Notes: a model not told the origin generated them from the letters alone. DNA of 6,017 bases from Stagnihabitans sp043738565 (GCA_043738565.1 JAYUGA010000101.1:1-6017), one strand, 5' to 3'; counted from the stretch's first letter, positions 1 to 5,997 are shown. Program-made: numbers and translations.

Positions 1-1
1 C

Positions 2-1492
2 ATCACCACTTCCAACGGCAACGACACCATTTACGGCGGTGCCGGCAATGACGCGCTGACGGGCGGCCTCGGCAGCGACAGCCTCTACGGCGGGGCGGGG
101 GCGGACACGCTGATTGGCGGAACCGGAAATAACACACTTGTCGGTGGCCAGGACAACGATAACTATGCGGTCGATGCAGCAGGTGATCTCGTCACTGAAG
201 CCCTGAATGAAGGCACCGACACTGTCCGCACGACGCTCGCCAGCTACACGTTGGGAGCGAATGTCGAAAACCTCGTGGCACTCAGTCCCGGAGGATTCGT
301 CGGAACAGGCAACACGCTGGCGAACGCTATCACAGGCAATGTCGGAAACGACTCCCTCTACGGTGGCATCGGCGATGATACTTTGGATGGCGGAACAGGG
401 AATGACACGCTGATCGGCGGCCAGGACAACGACACCTATACGGTCGATTCTGCGGGCGACGTGGTAACAGAGGGATCGAACGCCGGAACTGACACGTTGC
501 GCACGACGCTTGCCACCTACAAGCTTGGAGGAAACCTCGAAAACCTGGTAGCAATTGGCACTGGCAACTTTTCCGGAACCGGAAATAATCTGGCAAATTC
601 CATAACAGGTGGCAACGGAAATGACAGTCTCGATGGCGGAACCGGGAACGACACACTTGTCGGCGGTCAAGGCAATGACACCTATACGGTGGATGCTGCA
701 GGCGATGTGGTAACCGAGGCATCGAATGCCGGGACCGATACCGTGCGCACGACGCTCGCCAGCTACACCCTGGGCGCAGACCTTGAGAACCTCCTGGCAC
801 TTGGCACTGGCGCTCTTGCTGGAACCGGCAATAGCTTGGCCAATACCATCACGGGCAATAAGGGAGACGACAGCCTGGATGGCGGAACCGGGAACGACAC
901 ACTTGTCGGTGGTCAGGGCAATGACACCTATACGGTGGATGCTGCAGGTGATGTGGTAACCGAGGCATCGAAAGCCGGGACTGATACCGTGCGCACGACG
1001 CTCGCCAGCTACACCCTGGGCGCAAACCTCGAAAACCTTCTGGCACTCGGCACTGCCGCGTTTGCCGGGACTGGCAACAGCCTCGCAAATACCATCATTG
1101 GCAATTCTGGGAACGACAGCATTGTGGGTCTAGATGGCAACGATACTCTGACTGGAGGTCTGGGAAACGATGCGTTTGTTTTCAATATCGCGCCGTCTTC
1201 AGGCAACGTCGACACAATCACAGATTTCAATGTCGGCAATGACACAATTCGTCTCGAAAACACGGGAGCCGGACTATTCAATGCATTGCCAATTGGGTCT
1301 CTGGCCGCCTCGGCGTTCAAGCTGATAGGACCGGGCGGAGGAGTGGTTGATGCAAGCGACCGCATTCTCTATCAGCAATCAACTGGTCAATTGTTCTATG
1401 ACTCTGACGGTTCCGGGGCTGCCACAGCTGTTCTGTTTGCCGTTCTTTCGAATATGCCGGTGATCGATCAAACGGACTTCGTCGTCTTTTGA
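2..1492 (+). CDS. RTX calcium-binding repeat protein, C-terminal part (5' end outside window)
   Basis: The frame is open from base 2 to the TGA at 1490-1492, giving 496 residues with no start in view; the TTG at 251 is internal, since RTX motifs continue upstream of it. The protein has glycine/aspartate nonapeptides of the GGxGxDxL type (for example GGTGNDTLVGGQGNDTY) that bind calcium in beta-roll folds. They alternate with spacers of the type VDAAGDVVTEA..GTDTVRTTLASYTLGANLENL, giving an 82-residue period. The last module starts at GGLGND (about residue 385), followed by FVFN, DTITDFNVGNDTI and LFYDSDGSG, and ends in DFVVF. That module and hydrophobic C-terminus are typical of RTX proteins exported by type I secretion. 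The role is inferred to be an extracellular or surface protein such as an adhesin or enzyme; any catalytic domain would be upstream. No transporter genes are in the window. The RTX class is secure, the specific function is unknown. Confidence 0.93.
   Translation: MTTSNGNDTIYGGAGNDALTGGLGSDSLYGGAGADTLIGGTGNNTLVGGQDNDNYAVDAAGDLVTEALNEGTDTVRTTLASYTLGANVENLVALSPGGFVGTGNTLANAITGNVGNDSLYGGIGDDTLDGGTGNDTLIGGQDNDTYTVDSAGDVVTEGSNAGTDTLRTTLATYKLGGNLENLVAIGTGNFSGTGNNLANSITGGNGNDSLDGGTGNDTLVGGQGNDTYTVDAAGDVVTEASNAGTDTVRTTLASYTLGADLENLLALGTGALAGTGNSLANTITGNKGDDSLDGGTGNDTLVGGQGNDTYTVDAAGDVVTEASKAGTDTVRTTLASYTLGANLENLLALGTAAFAGTGNSLANTIIGNSGNDSIVGLDGNDTLTGGLGNDAFVFNIAPSSGNVDTITDFNVGNDTIRLENTGAGLFNALPIGSLAASAFKLIGPGGGVVDASDRILYQQSTGQLFYDSDGSGAATAVLFAVLSNMPVIDQTDFVVF
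143..1153 (+). repeat. Tandem RTX modules, 246-bp (82-codon) period
   Basis: The in-frame GGQ codons that begin the last nonapeptide of each module start at 143, 416, 662 and 908, and the equivalent GGL at 1154. Spacings are 273, 246, 246 and 246 bp. The first spacing is longer by exactly 27 bp, one extra nonapeptide (around GGIGDDTLD). Bases 632-778 and 878-1024 are nearly identical, whereas the remaining copies are more diverged. These are coding repeats within the RTX gene, not an independent element. Confidence 0.9.
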
Positions 1493-1520
1493 TTCGGTGC
1501 GCGTGTGTCGACTATGCACT
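1493..1520. other. Short spacer between RTX stop and IS110 remnant
   Basis: These 28 bases separate the RTX stop codon from the inferred edge of the IS110-type element. I see no terminator hairpin with a T-run here, so the insertion may have displaced the original transcription terminator. The right-hand boundary is approximate. Confidence 0.4.
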
Positions 1521-1537
1521 GGACCCTTTAGGGTCAG

Positions 1538-1865
1538 AACTTCGGTAACGGGGCCGTCCCAGTCAAGTAGTTTTTCGCAAGCGGTATGTGGTGCCCAAGG
1601 GCGGGTTTGATTTTGGGGTCGGTTTGAGCCGTCTTGCTGTCACCGCCGCCTTCGTCTGAGATCACCCCGGGTGCATGCTTCGGTCCGTGGTCAGCGCGGT
1701 GGCCGCCAACATGATGCTGGTTCAATGCAATTCCGATGTGCCCGTCTCATTGGCGTGCTCGATGTGGATCGGCAACAGTCCTGACCACGGCATCATCGGA
1801 ACCGCGTCCCTGGGGGGACCTCGAAGGCCCGCGGTCAGGCAGGCAACTCTTGGGAGATCAAGTCG
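1538..1865 (-). other. Noncoding end of the IS110 remnant, downstream of the recombinase stop
   Basis: This ~330-bp stretch lies between the recombinase stop and the presumed element end. Frames through it (for example a 63-codon minus-strand frame at 1534-1725) resemble no protein I know. IS110-family elements keep a structured noncoding end that can encode the bridge RNA pairing with donor and target DNA; depending on the subgroup it lies before or after the recombinase gene. By position this region could hold such an RNA, but I did not fold it and cannot define RNA ends. Confidence 0.4.
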
Positions 1866-2280
1866 TCAGGCCGCATGGGGCACCGTGATTTCGAACCGGA
1901 AGTCGGTGTCATCAATCCACATGCGGTGCAGGATCACCCCGATGCGTCGTGCCAAGGCGACCATGGCGCGCTTTGCGCCACGGCGACGGGCGACCTGTGC
2001 TGCCCATGTTCTCAACCATGTCGAACGCCCCCGGTGCATCATGACGGTTGCAGCCTGACACAACGCGCGGCGCAGGTTGACATCGCCGGCCTTGGTGACG
2101 CCGCCCGAGACATCGCGTTCGCCAGACTGGTTTCGCTGCGGGGTGAGGCCGACCCACGGCCCTACCTTCTTCGATGAGGTGAAGCGGGCGGGGTCATCAA
2201 CAGCGGACCGGAAGGTCAGGGCCACAACGGCGCCGATCCCGGGCATCGACATCAGCCGACGGCAAACCGGGTCATCTTGC
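1866..2280 (-). pseudogene. IS110-family transposase (recombinase), C-terminal fragment
   Basis: The minus-strand frame encodes DDPVCRRLMSMPGIGAVVAL near its beginning, then DDPARF, GPWVGLTPQRNQSGERD, SGGVTKAGD, LRRALCQAATVM and finally ALARRIGVILHRMWIDDTDF before a TGA at 1866-1868. This pattern is the C-terminal Transposase_20 (IS116/IS110/IS902) domain, which contributes the catalytic serine in this family. The N-terminal RuvC-like DEDD domain, normally some 150-200 residues, is missing because an IS21-family element interrupts the gene near 2280. Upstream the frame runs into IS21 end sequence and meets a stop at 2358-2360. A TTG at 2292-2294 could start a 142-codon reading frame, but it lies in the inserted IS and is probably irrelevant. 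Intact elements are guided by a bridge RNA; this fragment should be inactive. Confidence 0.88.
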
Positions 2281-2281
2281 T

Positions 2282-2373
2282 GCGGGTTTCGCAAATTCCC
2301 GGACGGTGATTGCGGAAAGTCCCGTACAGGCGTTTCGGTAAATCCCGGACAGGGATTTCACTAATTCCGGGAC
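2282..2373 (+). repeat. Four tandem 23-bp repeats at the IS21-A left end
   Basis: Units at 2282-2304, 2305-2327, 2328-2350 and 2351-2373 share an approximate consensus GGgaTTtCggtAAatcCCGGAC, with the conserved CCCGGAC-like block recurring every 23 bp. Subterminal multiple repeats of this kind are known transposase-binding sites at IS21-family ends. The repeats are imperfect (CCCGTAC in the second unit, CCGGGAC in the fourth) but their spacing is exact. Confidence 0.8.
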
Positions 2374-2453
2374 AGCCCCGGGCGTGGTGACGGTTGGTCA
2401 ATGCCTGTGATTTCGCGGCACTCTGTCGGTCTTGGAAGGGATCGGGGGGGAGC
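2374..2453 (+). other. Leader between IS21-A end repeats and istA
   Basis: This 80-bp leader should contain the istA promoter, but I see no convincing -35/-10 pair. A purine-rich run GGGGGGGAG ends at 2452, directly before the ATG at 2454, with GGAAGG at 2434-2439 further upstream. Neither has ideal Shine-Dalgarno spacing, so the exact start is not settled by the ribosome-binding site. Confidence 0.4.
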
Positions 2454-3344
2454 ATGCCACGACGCAAGCAAACGAGGCGAATGACCGTGCAGGACATACG
2501 AACCATTCTTCGGCTGGCACATCAGCAGGGCCTCTCGGTGCGGGAGATCGGGCTGCGGCTGAAGCTGAGCAAGACGACGATTGCGACCTATCTCTATCGG
2601 GCGCGGGGAGCCGGGTTGAACCACTGGCCCTTGCCGGCCGGACGCGACGATGACGCCACGCTGGAGGCAGCACTGTTTCAGCGGGTGGGGCGCCCGCCGC
2701 TGGACCTTCAGGAGCCGGACTGGGCGAGGGTGGCCACCGAGCTGAAGCGCAAGGGCGTGACGCTGGTGCTGTTGTGGCAGGAATACCGGGGGGCGCGTCC
2801 CGATGGCTACGGCTACACGTGGTTTTGCGAAGAGTTCCGGGCCTTCGAGAACCGCACCAGCCCCAGCTTCCGCAACCGCCATGAGGCCGGCGCGGTCATG
2901 CAGACCGACTATGCCGGCCACACGATCCCGATCACCGACCCGGCCACAGGCGCGGTGCGGCAGGCGCAGATCTTCGTCGCGGTGCTGGGGGCGTCGAGCT
3001 ACACCTTTGCCTTGGCGAGCCTGACCCAGACCCTGCCCGACTGGATCGAAGCCCAGGTCCGGGCGCTGAAGTTCTTCGGCGGCGTGACCCAGGCGATCGT
3101 CTGCGACAATCTCAAGGCGGCGGTGGCCAAGCCCTTATGGTTCGAGCCCGCGATCACCAAGACCTTCGCCGATATGGCGGCGCATTACGACACGACCGTG
3201 CTGCCCACGCGGCCTCGCAAGCCCCGCGACAAGGGGAAGGTGGAGGGCGCGGTGCTGATTGTCGAGCGCTGGATCCTGGCCCGGCTGCGCAACATGCAGT
3301 TCTTCTCGGTCGAGGCGCTGAACGCGGCGATCGCGGAGTGTTGA
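2454..3344 (+). pseudogene. istA: IS21-family transposase IstA, C-terminally truncated
   Basis: From the ATG at 2454 this encodes 296 residues, against roughly 500 for a full IstA. A helix-turn-helix lies at about residues 21-47 (LSVREIGLRLKLSKTTIATYL). The integrase-type core follows: D152 in TDYAG, D218 in CDNLKAAV and E264 in KGKVEG, so the whole DDE triad remains. The general pattern (FVAVLGASSYT, LPDWI, RPRKPRDKGKVE, ERWILARLRN) resembles the IS408/IS1162-like branch of the family. After ...LNAAIAE the frame enters the inverted repeat of IS21-B, which contributes one cysteine codon and the TGA at 3342-3344. The C-terminal beta-barrel region is lost and the partner istB is missing, so activity is unlikely. 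Alternative starts are the ATGs at 2394 and 2481; 2454 is chosen because MPRRK suits family N-termini. Confidence 0.87.
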
Positions 3345-3368
3345 TTTCCACCCGGAAGTGACCCGGGT
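3339..3368 (+). repeat. IS21-B left terminal inverted repeat
   Basis: Thirty bases starting TGTTGATTTCCACCCGG match the reverse complement of 5809-5838 except at the fifth base (G here, A on the right). The TGTTGA start supplies the final codon and stop of the interrupted IS21-A istA. Confidence 0.95.
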
Positions 3369-3386
3369 AGGTGCGTAATTTTCACT

Positions 3387-3398
3387 GAGAACTGACCC
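3387..3398 (+). repeat. IS21-B inner end box, left
   Basis: GAGAACTGACCC repeats the core of the outer inverted repeat (GGAAGTGACCC, 3354-3364), 34 bp further in. Paired outer and inner boxes are typical of the multiple transposase-binding sites at IS21 ends. Confidence 0.6.
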
Positions 3399-3439
3399 AT
3401 GTGACACCGTCCCCACGGCTGCAGGCAGCAGGGGACAAT

Positions 3440-3443
3440 GGAG
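3440..3443 (+). promoter_or_regulatory. Ribosome binding site deciding the istA (IS21-B) start
   Basis: GGAG sits 8 bases before the ATG at 3452. The upstream in-frame start at 3401 has no comparable site and overlaps the inner end box region, so 3452 is preferred. Confidence 0.6.
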
Positions 3444-3451
3444 TGATCGAC

Positions 3452-4984
3452 ATGGCGTTTTTGAGCATTATTCGGCGTTGGGCATTGCGCGAGCATCTGT
3501 CCATTCGGGAGATCGCGCGGCGGACGAAGTTATCGCGCAACACTATTCGGAAGTATTTGCGGTCGGGCGTCGTTGAGCCTGAGTTCAACGTTCCCGAGCG
3601 GCCAAGCAAGCTTGCCCCCTTTGCTGTGAAGTTGGCGGGCTGGCTGAAGACCGAGGCCGGAAAGTCACGCAAGCAGCGGCGGACGGCGAAGCAGTTGCAT
3701 GAGGATTTGGTCGAGCTGGGCTACACTGGATCCTACGGTCGTGTTGCCGCTTTTGCCCGGGCTTGGCGGGCAGATCGGCAGCGTGAACAGCAAACGGCAG
3801 GGCGCGGAACCTTTGTGCCGCTTGTCTTTCAGCCGGGCGAGGCGTTCCAGTTCGACTGGAGCGGGGACTTTGCGATTCTGGGCGGGGAGCGCACCAAGTT
3901 GCAGGTGGCGCATATCAAGCTCTCGCACTGCCGCGCCTTTCTGCTGCGGGCCTATCCGCTGCAAACCCACGAGATGCTGTTTGATGCCCATTGGCATGGA
4001 TTCCGGGTGTTCGGCGGCGTTCCCGGGCGCGGCATCTATGACAATATGAGGACGGCCGTGGATCGCGTGGGCCGCGGCAAGGACCGGCAGGTCAACGCCC
4101 GGTTTCTGGCCATGACCAGCCACTATGTCTTCGAGCCCGAGTTCTGCAACCCGGCCGCAGGCTGGGAGAAGGGTCAAGTCGAGAAGAATGTTCAGGATTC
4201 TCGCCACCGCCTCCGGCAGCCAATGCCGAGCTTCCCCGATCTGGCGGCGCTAAACGCCTGGCTGGAACGGCGCGGCCAAGAGTTGTGGCACGAGATTGCG
4301 CACGGCGCCCTGCCAGGCAGCGTTGCGGATGTCTGGGCCGAGGAGCGGACAGCCCTGATGCCGCTGCCGCCCGCCTTCGACGGCTTTGTCGAACACAGCA
4401 AGCGCGTCTCTCCCACCTGCCTGATCAACTTCGAGCGCAATCGCTACAGCGTTCCGGCATCATTTGCGAACCGGCCTGTCAGCCTGCGGGTCTATCCCGA
4501 TCGCCTCGTCGTGGCCGCCGAAGGACAAATCCTTTGCGAGCATGAGCGGCTGATCCAGCGGTCCCATCACTTGCCGCCGCGCACGATCTACGACTGGCGG
4601 CACTACCTGGCCGTCATCCAGCGCAAGCCGGGGGCACTGCGCAATGGCGCGCCCTTCACGGAATTGCCACCCGCCTTCAAGCAGCTTCAGGATCAGATGC
4701 TGCGCAAACCGGGCGGGGACCGCGAGATGGTCGACATCCTCGCGCTGGTCCTGCATCACGACGAACAGGCTGTGCTGGCCGCGGTGGAAATGGCCTTGGC
4801 AGCCGGCGTGCCGACCAAGACCCATGTGCTGAACCTGTTGCATAGACTGGTCGATGGCAAGACGACCGGCGGGCCGCCCCTTGATACCCCGCAGGCGCTG
4901 ATCCTGCGCCGCGAACCGAAGGCCAATGTTGAACGCTATGACGGCCTGCGCGGCCAGATTGCCGGAGGCCGTCATGCGTCATGA
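3452..4984 (+). CDS. istA: IS21-family transposase IstA
   Basis: This 510-residue protein is the DDE-type transposase that binds the ends of IS21-B, cuts them and joins them to target DNA, working with IstB. A helix-turn-helix is visible at about residues 12-36 (LSIREIARRTKLSRNTIRKYL). The RNase H-like catalytic core carries D135 (FQFDWSGD), D197 (GIYDNMRTAV) and E244 (KGQVEKNVQD), the expected DDE order. A C-terminal beta-barrel segment starts near NRYSVP (about residue 330). Length and domain order are normal and there are no internal stops, so it looks functional. The frame extends upstream to an ATG at 3401, but a GGAG 8 bases before 3452 favours the shorter start. It overlaps istB by 11 bp, indicating translational coupling. 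It is only distantly similar to the truncated IstA upstream. Confidence 0.95.
   Translation: MAFLSIIRRWALREHLSIREIARRTKLSRNTIRKYLRSGVVEPEFNVPERPSKLAPFAVKLAGWLKTEAGKSRKQRRTAKQLHEDLVELGYTGSYGRVAAFARAWRADRQREQQTAGRGTFVPLVFQPGEAFQFDWSGDFAILGGERTKLQVAHIKLSHCRAFLLRAYPLQTHEMLFDAHWHGFRVFGGVPGRGIYDNMRTAVDRVGRGKDRQVNARFLAMTSHYVFEPEFCNPAAGWEKGQVEKNVQDSRHRLRQPMPSFPDLAALNAWLERRGQELWHEIAHGALPGSVADVWAEERTALMPLPPAFDGFVEHSKRVSPTCLINFERNRYSVPASFANRPVSLRVYPDRLVVAAEGQILCEHERLIQRSHHLPPRTIYDWRHYLAVIQRKPGALRNGAPFTELPPAFKQLQDQMLRKPGGDREMVDILALVLHHDEQAVLAAVEMALAAGVPTKTHVLNLLHRLVDGKTTGGPPLDTPQALILRREPKANVERYDGLRGQIAGGRHAS
4964..4968 (+). promoter_or_regulatory. istB ribosome binding site inside the istA end
   Basis: GGAGG lies 5 bases before the ATG at 4974, within the last codons of istA. 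It supports the 4974 start over the upstream in-frame ATG at 4926, which has no such site. Confidence 0.75.
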
Positions 4985-5765
4985 CCCCGCCAGTGCTGCC
5001 ATCGTCATCATGCTGCGCAGCCTGAAGATGTATGACATGTCCCAAGCCATCGCCGATCTGATGGAACAGGGGGCTCCGGCCTTTGAAGCCGCCGTGCCGA
5101 TGCTCTCGCAGCTCTTGAAGGCCGAGATTGCCGAACGCGAGGTCCGCTCCATCGCCTATCACATGAAGTCAGCGCGGTTCCCAGCTTACAAGGACCTCTC
5201 CGGCTTCGACTTCGCCGCCAGCGAGATCAATGAGGCCACGGTGCGCCAGCTGCATAAATGCGAGTTCCTGGATGGTGCCCAGAACGTGGTTCTGATTGGT
5301 GGCCCCGGAACCGGCAAAACCCATGCCGCCACCGCCCTTGGCATCCAGGCCATCGAGCATCACCGCCGGAAGGTCCGCTTCTTCTCGACCATCGAACTGG
5401 TCAATGCGCTGGAACAGGAAAAGGCCAAGGGCAAGGCCGGGCAGATCGCCGAAAGCCTGACCCGCCTCGACTTGGTGATCCTGGACGAATTGGGCTACCT
5501 GCCGTTCAGCGCCTCGGGTGGCGCGCTGCTCTTCCATCTTCTGAGCAAGCTTTACGAACGCACCAGCGTCGTCATCACCACCAACCTCAGCTTCAGCGAA
5601 TGGGCAACCGTATTTGGCGATGCCAAGATGACCACCGCCTTGCTCGACCGTCTCACCCACCGCTGCCACATTCTGGAAACCGGAAACGACAGCTTCAGGT
5701 TCAAAGCAAGCTCAGCGGCAGCCAGAAACAAGAAGGAGGCCGCGCATGTCTTGACCCCAGCATAA
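4974..5765 (+). CDS. istB: IS21-family AAA+ ATPase IstB (transposition helper)
   Basis: IstB is a DnaC/DnaA-like AAA+ ATPase that binds target DNA and stimulates IstA-dependent insertion. The 263-residue product is a normal IstB length. It has a Walker A motif GGPGTGKT at about residues 109-116, Walker B LVILDELGYLPF starting near 167, a sensor-1-like strand VVITTN near 199-204, and an arginine-containing LLDRLTHRCHIL segment near 223-234. The helical N-terminus (MYDMSQAIADLMEQ) matches the IstB-specific region. Translation probably starts at 4974, after GGAGG and overlapping the end of istA (ATGCGTCATGA), so the two proteins would be made together. The gene is intact, with its stop 73 bp from the element end. 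Confidence 0.95.
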   Translation: MRHDPASAAIVIMLRSLKMYDMSQAIADLMEQGAPAFEAAVPMLSQLLKAEIAEREVRSIAYHMKSARFPAYKDLSGFDFAASEINEATVRQLHKCEFLDGAQNVVLIGGPGTGKTHAATALGIQAIEHHRRKVRFFSTIELVNALEQEKAKGKAGQIAESLTRLDLVILDELGYLPFSASGGALLFHLLSKLYERTSVVITTNLSFSEWATVFGDAKMTTALLDRLTHRCHILETGNDSFRFKASSAAARNKKEAAHVLTPA

Positions 5766-5788
5766 CCCGCAGAACATAATCTTCAGGC

Positions 5789-5800
5789 GGGTCACTTCTC
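5789..5800 (-). repeat. IS21-B inner end box, right
   Basis: On the minus strand this reads GAGAAGTGACCC, one base different from the left inner box, and repeats the outer core (5813-5823) at a 24-bp offset. It is presumed to be a second IstA-binding site at the right end. Confidence 0.65.
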
Positions 5801-5808
5801 GATGAAAA

Positions 5809-5838
5809 ACCCGGGTCACTTCCGGGTGGAAATTAACA
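5809..5838 (-). repeat. IS21-B right terminal inverted repeat
   Basis: Read inward from 5838 on the minus strand it begins TGTTAATTTCCACCCGG and matches the left repeat at 29 of 30 positions. It fixes the right edge of the element 73 bp beyond the istB stop. Confidence 0.95.
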
Positions 5839-5880
5839 CGCAAGCTATTGAAATACCTCAGATATTGGAATTGCTCGAAT
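5839..5880. other. AT-rich flank between IS21-B and the tRNA remnant
   Basis: These 42 bases are clearly lower in GC than the insertion sequences and match neither the missing part of IS21-A nor the 5' half of a tRNA-fMet gene. No coding sequence or promoter is evident. They are probably residual DNA of whatever element left the tRNA fragment behind. Confidence 0.45.
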
Positions 5881-5930
5881 TTAGGCTCATAACCTGAAGG
5901 CCGCAGGTTCAAATCCTGCCCCCGCAACCA
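5881..5930 (+). pseudogene. 3' part of an initiator tRNA-Met gene (CAT anticodon), probable att site
   Basis: The sequence folds as the 3' part of a tRNA. An anticodon arm TTAGG/CCTGA (one T-G wobble) encloses the loop CTCATAA with anticodon CAT at 5888-5890. A variable loop follows, then a T arm GCAGG/CCTGC around TTCAAAT (5908-5914), the acceptor 3' strand CCCCGCA at 5920-5926, A at 5927 and an encoded CCA at 5928-5930. CCCCGCA puts A at position 72, where initiator tRNAs carry a mismatch, and the arm resembles alphaproteobacterial fMet genes. The D arm and the 5' acceptor strand are missing: the sequence upstream cannot pair with CCCCGCA. A 3' tRNA fragment is what a tyrosine integrase leaves at the distal end of an island inserted into a tRNA gene, so this is probably an attR-type site with the island to the left. 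Confidence 0.82.
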
Positions 5931-5972
5931 AAATATATAACCTTTTCAAATGGTTAGAATCCGACAAAAACA

Positions 5973-5989
5973 CTTGTGTATAGCTTGTG
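5973..5989 (+). repeat. Direct repeat CTTGTG, 11-bp period
   Basis: CTTGTG occurs at 5973-5978 and 5984-5989, exactly 11 bp apart, 43 bp beyond the tRNA remnant. One helical turn between copies would suit a protein binding one face of the DNA. The motif is short and could be chance. Confidence 0.4.
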
Positions 5990-5997
5990 CAAAAACG

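Larger units (their letters stand above)
1521..2280 (-). mobile_element. IS110-family element, 3' remnant interrupted by an IS21-family element
   Basis: This segment holds the C-terminal coding part of an IS110-family recombinase on the minus strand and about 330 bp of noncoding sequence beyond its stop. The distal edge is placed near the small inverted repeat GACCCT/AGGGTC (1522-1527 and 1530-1535), beyond which nothing resembles the element. The proximal edge is set where recombinase homology ends and the IS21-A end repeats begin, near 2280. IS110 elements have no long terminal inverted repeats, so the 1521 edge is an estimate. The N-terminal half of the recombinase is absent from the window, so the copy cannot move by itself. 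Confidence 0.7.
2281..3338 (+). mobile_element. IS21-family element A, left part only
   Basis: The element begins near 2281 with TGCGGG, matching the TG start common in IS21 ends, just inside the IS110 recombinase gene. It carries four 23-bp end repeats, then the 5' two thirds of an istA gene. It stops at 3338, where a second IS21-family element is inserted. The rest of istA, all of istB and the right end are absent from the window, so it cannot transpose by itself. Its IstA protein is clearly different from that of the inserted element, so these are two distinct IS21-family elements and not copies of one. Confidence 0.82.
3339..5838 (+). mobile_element. Complete IS21-family element B (2500 bp)
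   Basis: The element is bounded by 30-bp inverted repeats starting TGTT and encodes istA and istB in the usual order with overlapping ends. Its 2500-bp length is normal for IS21. Both ends also contain an inner copy of a GAGAAnTGACCC-type box. It interrupts the istA gene of a different IS21-family element. The five bases on its left (CGGAG, 3334-3338) and on its right (CGCAA, 5839-5843) do not match, so the target duplication IS21 normally makes is absent. Both genes are full length, so the element looks potentially active. Confidence 0.95.

Noticed and set aside
143..1153. Regular repeats read as a CRISPR or other noncoding array
   Set aside because: The repeats are in frame, encode RTX nonapeptides and have 246-bp periods without unique spacers.
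330..1365. Minus-strand frames opposite the RTX gene
   Set aside because: Long antisense frames arise from the repetitive glycine/aspartate codons; their peptides are arginine- and cysteine-rich and match no family.
251..1492. RTX gene starting at the TTG at 251
   Set aside because: The frame is open to the left edge and encodes the same repeat pattern upstream, so the true start is outside the window.
1522..1535. GACCCT/AGGGTC inverted repeat as the RTX transcription terminator
   Set aside because: The stem is only six base pairs with a two-base loop and has no T-run; it fits better as the edge of the IS110 element.
1534..1725. Minus-strand 63-codon frame as a small gene
   Set aside because: No recognisable family, low-complexity composition and no ribosome-binding site; it sits in the noncoding end of the IS110 remnant.
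1675..2058. Plus-strand 127-codon frame
   Set aside because: It lies opposite the IS110 recombinase fragment and its noncoding end, has no recognisable domain, and the minus-strand frame has clear family motifs.
3339..5838. IstB-like AAA+ ATPase with a DDE transposase as a Tn7-like or defence-associated system
   Set aside because: Sizes, order, overlap and terminal repeats are those of an ordinary IS21 element, with no accessory genes between the ends.
5712..5927. Minus-strand frame of 71 codons containing RGQDLNLRPSGYEP
   Set aside because: This peptide is the antisense translation of the tRNA-fMet 3' part, a familiar source of spurious protein annotations; the rest runs through the IS21-B end and istB.
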